A stretch of DNA of 64,000 bases, taken from the NCBI RefSeq assembly GCF_000150275.1, contig NW_002060963.1:901262-965261 (forward strand), given 5' to 3'. The notes beneath the pieces are model-generated. The model made no database searches. It was not told where the DNA came from and saw only the letters and a list, made by a program, of their open reading frames with translations. Made by a program: the position numbers and the translations under genes. Below, one piece after another: positions 38,601 to 50,668 of this stretch. The stretch's first letter is position 1. The number at the start of each line of letters is the position of its first letter. This DNA comes from Trichoplax adhaerens (taxonomy: Eukaryota > Placozoa > Uniplacotomia > Trichoplacea > Trichoplacidae).

Positions 38601-39910
38601 AGTAATTATAGCTATTTATTTCAATAGCAAATTAAAGGGAAACTGTTGTATAACTCAATTAAAAAAAGAAAATTTGATTCAGATCGATAGCATTTGTAAT
38701 GCGTGAGATTATTAAATGCCGAATTTATGCAGTATAAACTTAATTTCGAAAAACACATTTTGACTATATTCGGAAGTTACTAAGGTACTAAGAATAGACT
38801 TAGTAGATGAACTCATTTGAACATTTGTGCCCATATTGAATTTCCTCCAAAACTCCTTTCCTTAGCGAATACTTCTCGCTAGTTGGCCCAGCGATACAAA
38901 AGTAGATTAATTTTTGTTCAGAAATAACAATTTTTATCCAATTGCTATAGCTGGATCAGGGCGAATACCGATAGAACGAAGATATACAATTTTTATCTCT
39001 TTTATAACTTCAATACTGCAAAATAGGGAGATTTCCTTCGAAATCTAGCCTGATAGATCATCACGATTTTATCAGCATAGTTTAACAATGTTCCATCATG
39101 GTGCCATCCACTAGCAGTAAAAACAAATATTTCAATACTAATGTAGTGTATGACATAGTCATACTCCACTAGTGTAATTGAGGAAAAATTTAGAATTACT
39201 TTTAAATTCAAGAAAGAATCAAGAATGACTTTCTTTAGGTACGTCCATATATATTTTTGGACAATGATTTAGCTGAAATCGTCAGTTTATTATCTAATTT
39301 CTATTAATATTTATTTGACGAAGTAAAGCGTGATCATGACTACTTAATGGATATAGTTGCAAAGTTTGCAATATTAATGTTGAAAATCAAATTTGTAGTG
39401 ACTTATGAAGAAAATTAATTGGCTCTAATTTAAGCTAAGCTTAGTGATGCCAATTTAATTACCAATTAATGAGCTTGAAATATCCAAAGAAAATCGAGAA
39501 ATTTACTGTAGATTGAAAACTTAGAAAATATAAAGTAAACTCATTTTGCTTCTTACCATCACGTCATACTTTAATAAATTCATAAAATTGCGACTGGCAT
39601 TGCCTTTGTATACGTGGTACCACATTGTACCATGAAACATATCGCCAGCATCAACAAATACGGTGTTAGCAACCTGACTTCTGATCTCCGTTACTTTTGT
39701 CATCATTCGTGCAGATCCGCCATAGCAATTACCAGCTGATGAATCTTGCGCTGAACAAGCACCATTTGGTCCAAATTGTTCAAATCGAGTGTGGATATCA
39801 TTTGTATGCAATATTGTAACATCATAAGCGCTACTGAACGAGATTATCGTGCAAATGAGTATCACAATCATCGCCATGTTCTCGCTTTTAAAAGTTGATG
39901 GCACTTTCAA
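35634..39910 (-). CDS. NT5E: GPI-anchored ecto-5'-nucleotidase-like protein (CD73 family) with altered substrate pocket
   Basis: Secreted, probably GPI-linked metallophosphoesterase, 593 residues. Exons: 39910-39557, 37994-37439, 37263-37075, 36725-36597, 36489-36334, 36209-36104, 35925-35634. All are phase-consistent. The signal peptide ends near SFSSA. Metal and catalytic motifs are present: HTNDIH (D38, H40), DAGDMFHG, GNHEFD (N122, H123, D126), GHSGYD and GAHTHTF. The 5'-nucleotidase C-terminal domain has ECNMGNLLTDAM and the conserved CTQC pair. A hydrophobic tail (IKPMLILLFVMSALIQCVIY) follows a small-residue NTSPCTNNAS site, as expected for GPI addition. Compared with human CD73, R354 is Gly360, N390 is Gln396 and R395 is Leu401. 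The C365-C387 disulfide pair is Thr371/Ala393. F417 is probably Tyr, and the F500 aromatic is kept. The fold and metal site look functional, but AMP hydrolysis is doubtful. Confidence 0.95.
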
Positions 39911-40733
39911 TACGACTAAGAAAAACTATAATAAAGGTTAATTCGTAGCAACTATATCTTAAATAAAATCTTTTAACAGGTATTTACTTTAATAATGTAA
40001 ATTAGCCTTGACAATCTTGAGGAATCATTGTTTGCATTCTATAGAACTATCACCCAATCCGTAAGTAGCATGTTGTTTATTATTGGTAAGAGGAGGTTAG
40101 TTTATGAATCTAAATGAATCTGGTAGCCAGCTGTTACAGTATATTATTATTATAATTCGTTACGGTCAGTAGACTGTTTTATAACTGAAACATTATCCTG
40201 AGCTGAATTTATTAACTTAATAGTGGACAGTCTGAAATATTTAAACAGCAGCTAGTATGATATAGCACAATAACATCCGTTGTAGCAACTGTCCTGCAAT
40301 ATTATCATAATTATAATCGATGGAATTTATTTATAAGTAGAATAATCTTGTACGTCTATAGCAATGCTAACTTTCAGGTCAGTAATATTGTTTGGGCATA
40401 TACATTTTATTTCAAGTTCATCTTACAGTTATTCGTCATATTACATTGTTATTGTACAGGGTAATTTAGGATCTCATGTTGAAAGATAGTTCAGGTGTTA
40501 ATAAATTGTATAAAAACCGAATGAATTCATTACAATGTCGGTCATGGATACTCCAGTAATTATATATCATCTATGTTATATAATATTAGTATTTAGTGAA
40601 GTTGAAACAGATTTATACAAAAATGATCATTTTTAAAAAATCATTAAAATATACAAACTGGCGATCGCTAGTGAGCAGTAAAGTTTAAAGCTATTTTGGT
40701 ATGAGGGCGAAGAAGAAATTTAAAATTATCTAT
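39911..40733. other. Intergenic, nothing recognised
   Basis: Short AT-rich interval between the FAM98 stop (minus strand, 40734) and the NT5E-like start (39910). It presumably holds the NT5E-like promoter and the FAM98 3' UTR. Confidence 0.5.
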
Positions 40734-43700
40734 CTAACTGTGAAATACATTTCTGCCTCTGGCGCCTTGACTGCTGTGACTACCACGCTGTCCCCAACTT
40801 TTATTCTGATTTCTGTTTTGCTGACCAGTATGACCGTGCTGCCAACCCCCTATGAAAATATTAAATGCAAATACATACATAACCATTTTCTTAAACTCGA
40901 TTTTATGTCGACTTATATCTTCGATAAAGGTAATGATTAGATTGTGTAAAATAACTATATCGATTTCATATCCAAAGCAATTGCTATTTTAAAATTATCA
41001 GCTTACTTCCTTGAACTCTGCCTCTTCCACCACCACTAGCACCTCCGCCTCCTAGCACAAATATCATAATTTGTTAGTAAAAACACTAGATAAAATTGAT
41101 TCATCATTAAAATAATATTTTCTGAATATTAGTGTGAGAGATCTTATTCAGGGGATGATATACAGGGTTTTATGTGGAGATTCTGTTTCCAGTATAATTA
41201 TATTATTGTAATGCCATTATACCCCTGCGATTAGACGGTTCGGTTCTCTCTCTAAATTGAGGCATATCGGCTGCTGCATCGTAATCTACTCGGCCACCTC
41301 GGTCTGGAACCTGTAAAATTAATTATAGGTAAAACATTTAAACTTTTTCGATGTCGTTTAAGCGACTAGTAATATTTAAATATAACATATTAATTTTCAA
41401 GTATTAACGGGACTAGCAATTTTACCTTTCCAATAACCACTTTGTTTACTTCAGTTTCGGTGATTGCTCGAGCAATACCGCTGCAGGTTTTACTAACTCT
41501 TAATAAATCTACAAAACGATGGAGCCATCAATTTATAATAATATAAACTGTTCATTTTGTTATTCTATTCTTTGCTAATCTCAGTTTGATTAAAACTTGT
41601 TTACAATGTATGTAAGCTATTTGCATACCTGTTCTTGCAGAAAAAAGATTAGCAATGCCAATATTACTTTCGGGTGTTAGATTTTGTCGCTGTGACGCAT
41701 AAACTTCGGTAATTTCAGCTTCTTTTTCCTGATTGTAGGTAATTGGCATAAACTTCAAGTGTTATTGCCGTTCGTATAACAGTTTTATTGCGTATTATGA
41801 CTTGTAAACACTCACTACCTTAATACGATCTGCCCAATAAAAAGATTGAATAGTTACGTCTAATCTAGTTAGCAGCATTTGCTTTCTCATGGTATACTGC
41901 TTTATTAGTTCTTCGCTGATTTCATTTAATTCAGTCTAAAATTAAAAAACAGAGAATTTATTAAAAATTAAAGCACACATAGACTAGAGATAATTTCAAG
42001 TTTGTGAATAGAATCATTGGAAATTGCAAGGAGAAAACGTCCGACGTATCATTATTAAATACTGGAAAAATTATGTCGACAATTGCGTTACCAGTTGCTG
42101 CTTTGTAAGACCCTTCGTTAACAAAGGTTTGCCTAATGTATTGGCAGGTAGTTCATTTAACAATAATTTGACCTAGTTACAGAGCAATCAATTAAGGCAT
42201 AACTTTAATGAGCGTCTTTAAAAGGCGAACATGATACAAATACCGATCGTAGTATGTATATATGCGATTTAAAAATTACCTTCCTAACACTTATGATACC
42301 GTACGTATAATTTTCGATAGCTTACTGTACTGACTATATGATATAGCAGAGATGAAATTATCAGATGTTATCCTACTACCCATCGCATACTAGCAAGATC
42401 CTAAATTTCTACCTTCGTGCTATCTGGTGATTGATCTTACCTTCCCTAGTATTGCATTAAATATATCATTCACGGTGTCACCGGCTGGTGAAATGCCTAG
42501 GACCCTACAAATACGTTGCAATTCCCGCTGCGCTATACCCGTTACCTCTCTCCCCTAAGTAGCGAAAAGTTAATGCCTAATTACAACAGTATCATGTTAT
42601 AAGCTACTGGGACTTCTCTAAAAAGTACGCGAGCATATCGATTAAGCATACAGGAGATTCAGGATTGGTAGTTTCTGTGCTTTGCTGTTGTTGAAGAGGT
42701 GATTGATGCTGAATTATGATGGCAGCGTGCAATTCGGTACATAGATATTCTGTGATAGTAAATATAATCAAAGGTAGTTACCACGATTCAACTATAATTG
42801 GCACTAAACGACCAACAATTATACCACTATTAATTACATCATTATAATTGGCACCTAGCGGCTAACAATTATTGGTGGAACAAAAATTAGCCAGTTCTTT
42901 GTTTTACCTAATAGAAACATTCGTTGCTTTAATGTGGCAAAAATATCTTCTTCTTCTTGCATTAGAACATCATAGTTACATTCTATTAAAAGGGATAGAT
43001 TTTTCTGATTATCTTTCTAGGCAAACCATTATAATCAAAACCATGTCCATTTTACATTTAGCGGTCCAATGACATACATATTTCTGATAGAAAAACTAGT
43101 AGGTAATTACATAGCACTGCCGATATATCGGAAAATCCGTGAGAAATTTTAGGATGTTATGAGCTGATTGTAGTGACTATCTGATGGATACCTTTACTTA
43201 GCAAATAGGCGTTATCAATACTTAAATAAATACCTAATAGGGTTAAAAGTTGATGATAGGATCGCGATGTTGCTGTATAGTCATCATCTATTCAATTACA
43301 AGAAATTGATTTTGGATTCCGATAAATGTTAGCATTTGGTCAATCCTTTCACTACAATTCTGACTATAATATTATTAGCTGGAGCAAGTGTAATCATAAA
43401 GTTTCTAGTTCCATTTCGGTGCTTTCATTATTTTACATCACTATGATACATAATTGTTCATGAATGCATATTTTACTTTACAATATATCCTAATCATAAG
43501 TTAATGCCTATAATTTTGTTGCCAATGTTACCAACAACATTTTAATAAGGCATGCGACTGTAAGTCTAATATTGTGATATCATGGCATCGTAGCAAAGTT
43601 ATCAACGATACACGGTAATTATAGACGAAAGTTGCAGCTGCTTAATGCGATTTCTTTTGGCGTTGATATCCAGCTTAATAGAACTAATTCATAATCTCTA

Positions 43701-44378
43701 TACAGTACTACAGACTTACCATCAGGTGGATTGATCGTACAATGTAGGTCAAGAGCTTTTATTAATGATGTGGCAAGCCAGTGCAAGAGTTCAACAAAAT
43801 TTTGAGACTCTAATCCAGTTCTCATTGCATCTCGAAAGGTCTGACGATGTAACATTGGGCCATCGTACCTATCATTCCAATTGAAGTCGCATCAATAGTT
43901 AATCAAATTGGCCATTTTCATGACAACATTACTTCCAAAACAGCTGAAAAGCAATCAAACTACAGTCCATCCATTACTATCCACTACGTCATCCAATCCG
44001 TCAAATCAGCTCAAGTCTAGAGCCACTAAATCATTCAATCGCAATCTATTTAGACATGGATACTGTACGAAACCCAATAGGCAGTTGATTGGCCTTTACT
44101 ATGTCTCTGACTTAAAATACAACGTATAAAATGCAGTCTTTACGCCTAACTCATTGGAATACTTTGTGTTGATTTTAAAGCGATAAAATCAACTTTAACC
44201 GTGGATGAAATGACCAATATCATGATAGAGTAGTTGCGTTTACTGGCCATTTATAATTCTACAGTAGAGTACAGTAAGAAAGCAGTCGATTGACTATGAT
44301 AAACTTGCATGATCAAGTACAGCAGCAAGATTAATCATACCCTAAATCATCCAAAGACTGCAGTAAGCCAGCTTCCAT
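40734..44378 (-). CDS. FAM98: FAM98-family protein (tRNA-ligase complex associated), with RG-rich tail
   Basis: FAM98 proteins associate with the RTCB tRNA-splicing ligase / DDX1 complex and bind RNA. Twelve exons found: 44378-44341, 43868-43720, 42982-42908, 42749-42652, 42554-42441, 42172-42092, 41935-41819, 41728-41629, 41508-41426, 41310-41223, 41051-41007, 40849-40734. They total 367 residues in frame. The N terminus MEAGLLQSLDDLGYDGPML matches human METDILESLEDLGYKGPLL. Later landmarks are EYLCTELHAA, LPANTLGKPLLTK, LLTRLDVTIQSFYWADR, LTPESNIGIANLFSARTGL-type sequence and IGKVPDRGGR. The C terminus is Gly/Arg/Gln-rich (GGGASGGGRGRVQG...NVFHS). It cannot be assigned to FAM98A, B or C. 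A helix of about 13 residues between exons 2 and 3, present in human FAM98, is missing from this model; a small exon may be unfound in 42983-43719. Confidence 0.93.
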
Positions 44379-44689
44379 CTTGTTTAGCAACAGTGTAGCA
44401 TTCCCCTCCAATGGCTGAAAATGATACGTTGCCAGCCAGTACTATAGAGAACAGTAGGTGAGCTCTTTTTGCTTGACTTGACCAGAGAACGAATGCTCCT
44501 ATACTGGGCACAGTGGTCACACTGGTTGACTAATTTTGTGCTAAGCTTTGACACTGAGTCTTTTCCTGACCGGCAAAAGTCAACGGGTCCAGAATCTGTA
44601 CAAATGAATCGTGGATGCTACAAGGTACCTTGATAAGGCTGCTTTCAGCAGATGCTTGTTAGCTAGGATGACTATGTAGAAAGAGAGCA

Positions 44690-46670
44690 CCTCGATCAAT
44701 CTAGAAAGTAGTGATATAATTGATTCCAGCCGACAAAGTTCGATGGAAACTACTCTAGGGATTTTCGATCGAAAAGGATTTGGACAGCCAGGCCCGATTT
44801 GGCCCGCTAACGCATTTCTTGGATTACTGTACAGTAGAGAGACACAGCGAGGTTTGCGTGTGTTGTTCAATCGACATGGACTACTGGAAAGACGGAACAT
44901 GCGTTGCTGTATCGCTCCAGCTGCTCAACTCAGAACGGTGGCGCAGCAGATGCAGGCTGCCATACAATTGTATGTCCGCTCTTGGCTGTCAGTGTAGTAC
45001 TGTATAAGTAAGATTATATCAAAATTGTGGCAACATTGAGATGAAATCTCCCCATTCCAGCCGATAATGTGCTGTAGAAAGTACTGTAGGCAGTTTCGAT
45101 CGAAAAGGATTTGGACAGCCAAGCCCGATTTGGCCCGCTAACGCATTTCTGGATTACTGTACAGTACAGTAGAGAGACACAGTGAGGTTTGCGTGTGTCG
45201 TTCAATTGACATGGACTACTGGAAAGACGGAACATGCGTTACTGTATCGCTCCAGCTGCTCAACTCAGAACGGTGGCACAGCAGATGCAGGCTGCCATAC
45301 AATTGTATGTCCGCTCTTGGCTGTCAGTACACGTACAGTACGAGTAAAATTATATCAAAATTGTAGCAACATTGAGAAGAAATCTCCCCATTCCAGCCGA
45401 TAATGTGCTGTATAAAGTACTGTAGGCAGTTTCGATCGAAAAAGGATTTGGACAGCCAAGCCCGCTACGACGAATTTCTGGACAGAGACACAGTGAGGTT
45501 TGCGTGTGTCAGTTCGATCGACATGGACTACTGGAAAGACGGAAGACGCGTTGTTGTCCGCTCCAGCTGCTCAACTCAGTAAGGTGGCACAGCAGATGCC
45601 GGCCGCCATACAATTGTATGTCCGTTCTCGGCTATCAGAGTAGTACTGCCATAGGTAAGATTCTGTAGAAATTGCAACAACATTGAAAAGAAACCTCCCC
45701 ATTCCAGCCGATAAAGGGCTATATAAACTACCGTAGGGAGTTTCCATCGAAAAAGGATTTGGACAGCCAGGCCCGATTTTGGCCCGCTGACGAATTTCTG
45801 GATTACTGTACAGAGAGACAGAGTGATGTCTGCGTGTGTCGTGCAATCGACATGGACTACTGGAAAGACGGAAGACGCGTTGTTGTACCGCTCCAGCCGC
45901 TCAACTCACTACGGTGTCGAATTAGATGCAAGCCGTGATACAATTGTATGCCCGTTCTTGGCTGTCAGTGCAGTATAGGCAAGATTGTATAGAAATTGCA
46001 GCAACGTTGAAAAGAAATCTCCTCCTTTCCAGCCGATAAAATGCTATATAAACTACTGTAGGGAGATTCGATCCAAAAAGGATTTTGACAGCCAGGCCCG
46101 ATTTGGTTCGCTGATGAATTTCTGGATTACTGTACAGAGAGACAGAGTGACGTCTGCGTGTGTCGTTCATTCGACATGGACTACTGGAAAGACGGAAAAC
46201 GCGTTGTCGTCCCGCTCCAACCGCTCAACTGAGTAGGGGTGGAACAGCAGATGACGGCCGCCATACAATTGTATGGCCGTTCTTGGCTGTCAGTGCAGTA
46301 TAGGCAAGATTGTATAGAAATTGCAACAACGTTGAAAAGAAATTTCCTCCTTTCCAGCCAATAAAATGCCATATAAACTACTGTAGGGAGTTTCGATCCA
46401 AAAAGGACTTTGACAGCCAGGCCCGATTTGGTTCGCTGATGAATTTCTGGATTACTGTACTGTACAGAGAGACAGAGTGACGTCTGCGTGTGTCGTTCAT
46501 TCGACATGGACTACTGGAAAGACGGAAAACGCGTTGTCGTCCCGCTCCAACCGCTCAACTGAGTAGGGGTGGCACAGCAGATGCTGGCCGCCATACAATT
46601 GTATGGCCGTTCTTGGCTGTCAGTGCAGTATAGGCAAGATTGTATAGATATTGCAGCAACGTTGAAAGAA
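44690..46670. repeat. Tandem satellite-like array, about 325-bp unit, six copies
   Basis: The core tttcgatc(g/c)aaaa-aggatttggacagccaggcccgattt recurs with anchors at 44766, 45097, 45433, 45744, 46069 and 46394 (spacings 331, 336, 311, 325, 325). Each unit also contains gacatggactactggaaagacggaa, gccatacaattgtatg and cattccagccgataaa. The unit is GC-richer than its surroundings. It fills most of the 2.4 kb between the divergent FAM98 and PSMD8 starts. Open frames on both strands here recur with the repeat and are not called as genes. Confidence 0.95.
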
Positions 46671-46818
46671 ATCGTCCATTGTCATCAAGACGGTGACACA
46701 ATCGACTGACTATCGCTATAGTAAAGCATAAAATCCGTGGTAACGGTAGACTACTGACTGCATGTTGAGCTGGTTTTAGTCCATGATACAGCAGAAAATA
46801 GTTTAAGGCAAATTGGTC

Positions 46819-49700
46819 ATGGCTCCTGACAACTTTTCCAACGTTTTGCAAAATTTTAATACTTTAAACAAGGAATGGCACTCTGCCCGTCCTGATCTGG
46901 CTAAATGTGGTAGCCTTCTTACGCAACTAAAGGTAATGGCTGAGACAGTGGAATTTTTATTGCTGTAAATTGTGTACAATGTTGAATCTAAAGTGAGCGG
47001 TGAAAAAGCGACAGCAGAGAAAGGACAGCATGTTTTTACAGGCAGCCAAGCGACGCCGATTGAATCATGTCTTTCTAGTAATGGAATCAATTTAGATGGA
47101 AGTGATGTCTTAGATGGCATGAGAATCCTGTAAGGATGGAGAAATAGGGGGATAATAGCCGATAAAGTGAAGTTGAATCTTCTTGATGGATACCTGTAAC
47201 GCACTATCAAACTAGTGAATAGTAATGAATTATGGAGTCATCATCATTCATTGATTGTACTGCACTTTGTTAGATTGTCTGTAGTTTTTCCCGGCCAATG
47301 TGAATCTGAGACATCATCCATTTCCTAACTGATTCGTCAATGTCACTTGTCGATAACAAGTCATCCATCAACGATATATATTAATCTAGTTATAGTGCAC
47401 TTGATCGATTTGTAGATGACAAGAAGTTTTACTCCATACCACTTTCATTACGCATTCTATAAACGATCATCAAACCAGTCACGAAATAAATAAAGCATAA
47501 TGCAGTAATGATGAGATTTGGATAAATATCTTACAATCATCTCTCAAATTAAAGTCGGAAGATATTCTAACTTATAGCGTTCCTTTTGAAAGTTCTATGT
47601 TCAACATTCATCTTGCTCTAAAACTGATGCATAGAATTTTTAGCTCAAGATAGTCAGCAAAACTGAACGTACATCGTACAATCGTACGTATACGTTACTA
47701 CAACCTGACTGGCAGGGCGTAGATGGATCATTCAATAGACATCGACCCTTTTATCCTAAGGCCAAGATATTGCGAGATTTATCACATTCAATTAATTGTA
47801 CGACCTCGATTATAGTCAAGACTTGAGTTTACTTTATAATGAGATCAGGTTGATATGAATAGTTTAAAATTTAAAACGCAAAATCAATCCAGTAGTTACC
47901 AATAAAATTAATGACAAATATAAGTGATTGAATCGTAGATTTGTTGCTCTCTGTTCTTATTGATAGATTGCACTGGCCACCACTTCACTGCTACCGACGG
48001 ATAAAATTGGACAGGATACCGACACTCTGGTTGTCGCTCGTAAGTTATTGCTGTTTGGCCGATAATTATATACTGTATGTCGCAGTAGAGACTTTAGTAG
48101 GAGTTATCATTCCTTTCTTGTTGTATACTACTAGATATTTGTATGGTATTCTAGAATAATATGGCATTTAATGTACCGACCAAGATAATATCCGATCTCT
48201 AGTATGACTATTTGAACAAATTGATTCTTCATTGATTTAGGGGGTACTTTGGAAATTGGGGCGCAATGGAGTATCGCTAAGAAAGATATTCAATCATTTC
48301 AACGATATATGACCCAATTGAAGCCTTATTATATTGATTATAGGTCAGAAATAGTAGGATTGTTGCTGGATTTACGTTTTATTTTCATGATAGCCCATTA
48401 GTGATATCTTTTAGATATGCTCTTGCTAATGTGCCATTTTTAATTCAACCTTTGCATCTTTTACAGTGATATTCTCCCGGAATCGCCGTATATGTATCAA
48501 TTACTCGGTCTAAATTTGCTGGCTTTGCTAGCTGAAAATAGATTAGCCGAATTTCACATAGTGAGTTGTTAATTATCATTTGCTATTCCGCAGCATTGAG
48601 TAAGATTATCGTCGATAGCGTTTACGTCGAAACAGCCAACAATAGAATCAGTTCTTACCGGGATTTACTCATTGATTTTTAGGAATTAGAACTATTACCT
48701 CCTTCAGAAATTTATAGTAACATCTATATTAAACATCCAACAACAATTGAACAGGTGGGATCACGTAGTTGTATAACAAAAATCCTGTAATAATTATATA
48801 GATATAATTGGTTTTAGTTTGATGACTGGAAATGATAAGTCAGCTAAAACGCTCTTGTGATACAAGTAACCATGCATAGATATTTGCCACTATATTTTAG
48901 TCATACTAAGTCGAGCAACTTAAATGTTTTTTAGTTAAAACTTTGAGATTTTCAATTTGTAAATTGTTTTCACCACTTTCTATATTGACTGGCTGCAATG
49001 ATGTTAAATAGTACCTAATGGAAGGCAGCTATAATAAGGTAACCCGTGTACTATTGCGTCTCTGTACAATAAGTTGCATCATTGAAAAAATGGTAGTTAA
49101 TTTATAGATTCTGTGCTCATTTAGGTTTTCCTTGCTCGCGGAAATGTGCCTGCTGAAAGTTATAACTTTTTTATGGATATCCTAGTCAACACAATGAGGT
49201 GTGACGTTGCTAGACTTTGAAATTCTTTGCTACTTGCTTTATCGTGCATCACATTTATAGTAAGCATATCGGAGCGGATTGATAATTGGTTTAATGTTTA
49301 TAAATGCTTTTACTTACGAAGGGACTCTATTGCTGACTGCGCTGAGAAGGCTTATAAAACGTTACTATTTAAAGAGGCAGGTAGAATATTTTTTTTCGAT
49401 AATCAGAGGGAGTTAGAAGAATATACAGAAAAGGTGATTCGAATTTATATCTTACATAACATGCAAAGTAGCCTATACTTTATTACTATTACTGTATACA
49501 TCTGGTACCTGCTTGTAAGTGTAACTATTATCATTTCTATGATTGTAAAACAGAGAGGCTGGAAAACTGACCCCAGTAAAACATATTATACTTTACGTGA
49601 AAATGACGAAAACCATGAAGCGGATGTCTTTACGGTCAATACTAATAAGATATCTGGATATCTACTTGAATATGCTCGCGAAATGGAAAAGATTGTTTAG
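46819..49700 (+). CDS. PSMD8: 26S proteasome non-ATPase regulatory subunit 8 (Rpn12)
   Basis: Lid subunit of the 19S proteasome particle. Nine exons: 46819-46932, 47967-48039, 48241-48343, 48467-48560, 48683-48754, 49012-49038, 49125-49198, 49322-49433, 49554-49700. They total 271 residues, all in phase. The N terminus reads [20 protein letters not shown]. Conserved blocks are [80 protein letters not shown], and a C-terminal PCI/winged-helix part with [10 protein letters not shown] and QRGWKTDP. The end [12 protein letters not shown] matches human VIEYARQLEMIV. Exon 6 is a 27-nt micro-exon coding YLMEGSYNK. Exon 2 is the least conserved but has perfect phase and a gtaagt donor. Divergent from FAM98 across the satellite array and convergent with POMGNT1. 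Confidence 0.97.
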
Positions 49701-50668
49701 GATATTTTACATTATCGCACAATGTACATCCATGTTCCCTTTTTTTATATAATATTGCGATTTAGTACCCGGTAGTCTACTTTCTGTTTTGTACTTTCAA
49801 TTTTAATAAGAATCTTCGGTCAGATGGTCGCTAAATTTGTGGTCTCATATGCAAGTTTCTTGTCTATCTGTGTCAAGCATCACGTTGAGCAGTTAATTTA
49901 AACGTTAACGGTTAATTGTAGTCTAACAATTACGTATTTGTAGTTATACCTACAAGATATCGCAAGTATAATTTACATATCTATTCCTATTAGCTTGTTT
50001 ATATGCTCTTTAAAATGTTTTTGTACGTGCAGCAAGTCACGTGAAATCATAACATAAAAATAAAATTTAATATCTTCAACATAAATGATAGAACTTGGAA
50101 TATAGCTACTTGAACCAACTGTCGTCACTGACTTTTCTGCATTTTAATGTAACATCCTTGGTCTAATAAGTAAACTTTAAATCGTCCCCAAACTTTAAGA
50201 AATCATTTAAAGCTTATCTTATTATGACATTCCATTTATGCAATTACAATCTGTTTTTTTAATTTCTTGAAATTAGTTTGTAGAATAATGTCCAATTTAC
50301 GTACAATATTAGGTAATGAAAAATTTCGAAATCCAAGATTTATTAGGATAGAATATCGATAGGGATACTTATTTTTTTAACTGTTAAAATCTGATCTACT
50401 TCACTCAAGTATTAATCGGGCTAAATAGGATACAAGTAAGTGATCTCCCTATTCACTTATATCAGTATAAATTTACAGTAAGATAATTTCCAAATTAAAG
50501 TTAACATTTACAAAGTGTTTGTTAACGCAGTCTTAATCTTTAATACAATACCATTGCAAACTTGCCATATTATACAATAATATTAAAAATTCTTTCTAGA
50601 AGTAATATTCCAATAACTATTCATCACAAATACCCTATAGAATACTATACTCTAACGGAAATATAGCA
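49701..50668. other. Convergent 3' interval, nothing recognised
   Basis: AT-rich sequence between the PSMD8 and POMGNT1 stop codons. It would hold both 3' UTRs. No further coding signal is seen. Confidence 0.5.

Noticed and set aside
44580-46507. Many open frames on both strands with similar proteins
   Set aside because: They recur with the 325-bp satellite unit, change frame between copies, and contain no coherent domain.
44690-46670. CRISPR-like regular spacing of repeats
   Set aside because: Units are about 325 bp and contiguous, with no short repeat plus unique spacer structure, and the host is a eukaryote.
49227-49700. Single 157-codon open frame as an independent gene
   Set aside because: It is PSMD8 exons 8 and 9 plus the intervening intron, which happens to stay open.
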